Source: Anaerolineae bacterium
GTDB taxonomy: Bacteria; Chloroflexota; Anaerolineae; Promineifilales; Promineifilaceae
Assembly (NCBI GenBank): GCA_014879345.1
Contig: JACSSI010000313.1
Location: 1-6,279 of the forward strand
Reading direction: 5' to 3'
Length of the DNA stretch: 6,279 nt
Part shown: positions 4,830-6,279 of the stretch, one piece after another
How the letters are laid out: each line of letters opens with the position of its first letter
Position numbering within the stretch: position 1 is the stretch's first letter
Made by a program: the position numbers and the translations under genes
The notes under the pieces: model-generated
The model's database searches: none
What the model was told of the DNA's origin: nothing
What the model saw: the letters and a program-made list of their open reading frames with translations, nothing else

Positions 4830-5201
4830 TTAAACGTGTTGATCAATCAGGATAACGTTGCCATCGGGATCAATAACCATAAAACTGGCGGGGCCGGTGG
4901 TGGCTTCATCTGCTTCGTCTACAATGGGGATGCCTTGTGCTTTGAGTTGGCGTTGTAGTTCTCGCACATCGGTGAACGATTCAAGGGCATTGGCATCTTG
5001 ATCCCAACCCGGATTGAAGGTGAGAATATTGCCCTCAAACATACCTTGAAACAACCCAATGATATGGTCGCCATTTTTCATGATGAGCCAATTTTGAGTG
5101 TGTTCTCCAGCAAAAACGGAGAACCCTAAATTTTCATAAAATGTCTTCGAGGTTTCGAGGTCTTTAACGCTCAAGCTTATTGAAAATGCACCTAATTCCA
5201 T
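4830..5201 (-). CDS. VOC-superfamily (glyoxalase/bleomycin-resistance-like) protein
   Basis: A complete 123-residue single VOC domain with two beta-alpha-beta-beta-beta modules. The first runs AFSISLSVKDLETSKTFYENLGF, then WLIMKNGDHIIGLFQG. The second has DVRELQRQLKAQG and SFMVIDPDGNVILIDQHV. VOC proteins range from metal-dependent isomerases and dioxygenases to simple drug-binding proteins. The usual C-terminal metal ligand, a Glu three residues after DPxGN, is Leu here (NVIL), so a glyoxalase I-type metal site is doubtful. The ILIDQH ending is, as I recall, typical of one uncharacterised subfamily. The start is firm: GGAGG at 5207-5211 is 5 nt from the ATG at 5201. The FGE-like gene ends 37 nt upstream, so the two may be co-transcribed; the cyclodeaminase-family gene follows after 90 nt with its own dyad-rich leader. 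Confidence 0.88.
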   Translation of the reverse strand: MELGAFSISLSVKDLETSKTFYENLGFSVFAGEHTQNWLIMKNGDHIIGLFQGMFEGNILTFNPGWDQDANALESFTDVRELQRQLKAQGIPIVDEADEATTGPASFMVIDPDGNVILIDQHV

Positions 5202-5238
5202 GTCTGCCTCCAGATTAATTCAGTTTTTGAAAGATTGT

Positions 5239-6279
5239 TTAATCGGTAATATTAACAACGCAGCGAAAGCCGGTATGACCTGCCGACTTTTCCGGGGGGA
5301 GTGAATCTCGGTTTGTTGCTCTGATTTGAGTGCTTTGATGGAAGTAGCTCCCGCCGCGTCTAACTTTGGCGTGAGAGGGGGTCATATTGATGGGCTGATC
5401 GACAGGTGAATTTTTATAGAAGTCGGCGCTGTACCAATCGGAAACCCATTCGTACACGTTGCCAGACATATCTAATGCGCCAGACCAGCTTGCACCTCTT
5501 GGAGAAGATTCGACGGGTTTTGGACGATAATTGTTACAGTCACCGTAGTTTGCTCTTTGACAGGTTGGTGCTTCATTACCCCATGGATAGATACGGGCGT
5601 CTGTTCCTCGGGCAGCATATTCCCATTGGGCTTCTGTCGGTAAGGTGCCGTCACGGTCAACCCATTCGCAATAAGTCAAGGCATCTTCCCAGGTTACATT
5701 GACACGTGGGTAGTTGTTTTCGTTTGCTTGTTGTCCAGCAGAAGCAACTGGGCGGCAAGGCCCTTCGTCTATGCAGATTTGGTATTGTTGATTGGTTACT
5801 TCAGATGTATCGATCCAAAAAGCAGCTAATGTGACTTCGTGAAGCGGAGATTCATCCCCTTCTGCTGATGTATCTGAAGCACTTGCCCCCATTTGGAAGC
5901 TCCCAGCTGGTACATAAAACATGAATTGATTATCTTTTTCTCTGCTGATTGTACTCAGGAGCCCTAATTCTGGGAGAGGGATGGGTGTTTCTGTGGGGAT
6001 GGGTATTGACGTCTCTGTTGGTTCTGGTTCTGTAGTTCGGGTGGGGTCGGGAACGGCCGTTTCAACAATTGCTTCTGTGGGTTCAATCTTCTCAGTGGGT
6101 GTGGGTTCTGGTATTGCTGCTTCAATGGTTGGTTTAATGATTTCTGCCGCTGATGTGGCCGCTGATGTGGCCTCTGATGTGGCCTCTGGGTTGGTCATTG
6201 ATATAGTCTCTAAAGTGGCCACTGGGGTGGTCACTGGGGTGGTTAATGGAGACGATACGTTTTCTGGAGACCGATTGTT
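5239..6279 (-). CDS. FGE-sulfatase-fold (SUMF1-like) protein, C-terminal part, cut by window edge
   Basis: The last 346 residues are visible; the frame is open to the window end, so the true start lies outside. A GTG at 6234 and an ATG at 6198 fall inside the low-complexity linker and are unlikely starts. Residues 1 to about 105 are Thr/Pro/Glu/Ala-rich, beginning with a tetrapeptide repeat region. Residues from about 120 to the end form an FGE-sulfatase domain: VPAGSFQMGA, WIDTSEVTNQQYQIC, RVNVTWEDALTYCEWV, LPTEAQWEYAARG, YPWGN, DMSGNVYEWVSDWY, VRRGGSYF and TGFRC. In true formylglycine-generating enzymes two copper-binding cysteines follow RGGS; here that stretch reads RGGSYFHQSTQIRATNR and has none. 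It is probably not a sulfatase activator. Such domains are often tethered by a linker to a Ser/Thr kinase or membrane anchor, but what lies upstream is unknown. Confidence 0.88.
   Translation of the reverse strand, partial: NNRSPENVSSPLTTPVTTPVATLETISMTNPEATSEATSAATSAAEIIKPTIEAAIPEPTPTEKIEPTEAIVETAVPDPTRTTEPEPTETSIPIPTETPIPLPELGLLSTISREKDNQFMFYVPAGSFQMGASASDTSAEGDESPLHEVTLAAFWIDTSEVTNQQYQICIDEGPCRPVASAGQQANENNYPRVNVTWEDALTYCEWVDRDGTLPTEAQWEYAARGTDARIYPWGNEAPTCQRANYGDCNNYRPKPVESSPRGASWSGALDMSGNVYEWVSDWYSADFYKNSPVDQPINMTPSHAKVRRGGSYFHQSTQIRATNRDSLPPEKSAGHTGFRCVVNITD
6052..6061. repeat. Iterated palindrome AACGGCCGTT, copy 6
   Basis: Exact copy in the linker of the FGE-like gene, read as Thr-Ala-Val in VETAVPD. 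Confidence 0.9.
6149..6244. repeat. 12-bp coding tandem repeat (eight units)
   Basis: Eight consecutive 12-bp units lie in phase with the reading frame of the FGE-like gene. The cleanest are GCTGATGTGGCC at 6149 and 6161, TCTGATGTGGCC at 6173, and ACTGGGGTGGTC/T at 6221 and 6233; the middle three are more diverged. On the coding strand they give tetrapeptides from TTPV (twice) to ATSE and ATSA (twice). The 12-bp period keeps the frame, so unit number can change without breaking the protein. Confidence 0.8.

Noticed and set aside
5213..5244. GATTAA/TTAATC inverted repeat at the end of the FGE-like gene
   Set aside because: The arms are 6 AT-rich bp with a 20-nt loop and there is no U-tract, too weak to call a terminator.
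5406..5702. Open frames on both strands inside the FGE-like gene (5406-5702 plus, 5472-5660 minus)
   Set aside because: Both overlap conserved FGE-sulfatase motifs in the proper frame and have no family-like sequence.

Overview
The window is a 6.3 kb piece of bacterial chromosome in which every supportable gene lies on the minus strand, so transcription runs from high to low coordinates. The organism is probably a member of the Chloroflexota (Anaerolineae-like). This is inference: it rests on mid-range GC, a MacB/LolD-type ABC pair, a YYFDSS-type PIN toxin, a Pro/Thr-linked FGE-sulfatase-like protein, and a densely repeated AACGGCCGTT palindrome. No rRNA or marker gene is present to prove it.

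Layout in transcription order. 6279-5239: C-terminal part of an FGE-sulfatase-fold protein with a long repetitive Thr/Pro/Glu linker, cut by the window edge. 5201-4830: small VOC (glyoxalase-like) protein. 4739-3762: ornithine cyclodeaminase/mu-crystallin family enzyme, preceded by a dyad-rich leader. 3678-3073: complete metallo-beta-lactamase-fold hydrolase. 3035-2643: NTF2/SnoaL-like protein. 2653-2198: YsnE-like GNAT acetyltransferase, overlapping the previous gene by 11 nt. 2122-1847 and 1847-1389: a toxin-antitoxin pair (putative antitoxin, then PIN-domain toxin) with its own extended -10 promoter. 1286-612 and 536-1: ATPase and truncated permease of an ABC exporter of the MacB/LolD/FtsX type.

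Functionally this looks like accessory territory and not one pathway. The MBL, NTF2-like and GNAT genes are tightly packed and probably co-transcribed. The toxin-antitoxin pair is AT-rich against its flanks and may be acquired. The ABC ATPase and permease form one functional unit. No stretch over 300 bases lacks a gene.

The most unusual signals are repeats. (1) The 10-bp palindrome AACGGCCGTT occurs six times exactly, plus one single-mismatch copy, always inside coding sequence; about 0.006 copies are expected by chance. (2) Three of the gene boundaries carry arrays of degenerate heptanucleotide repeats. One of these is two opposed arrays that can fold into a hairpin of 32-nt arms filling the gap between the ABC ATPase stop codon and the permease start codon.
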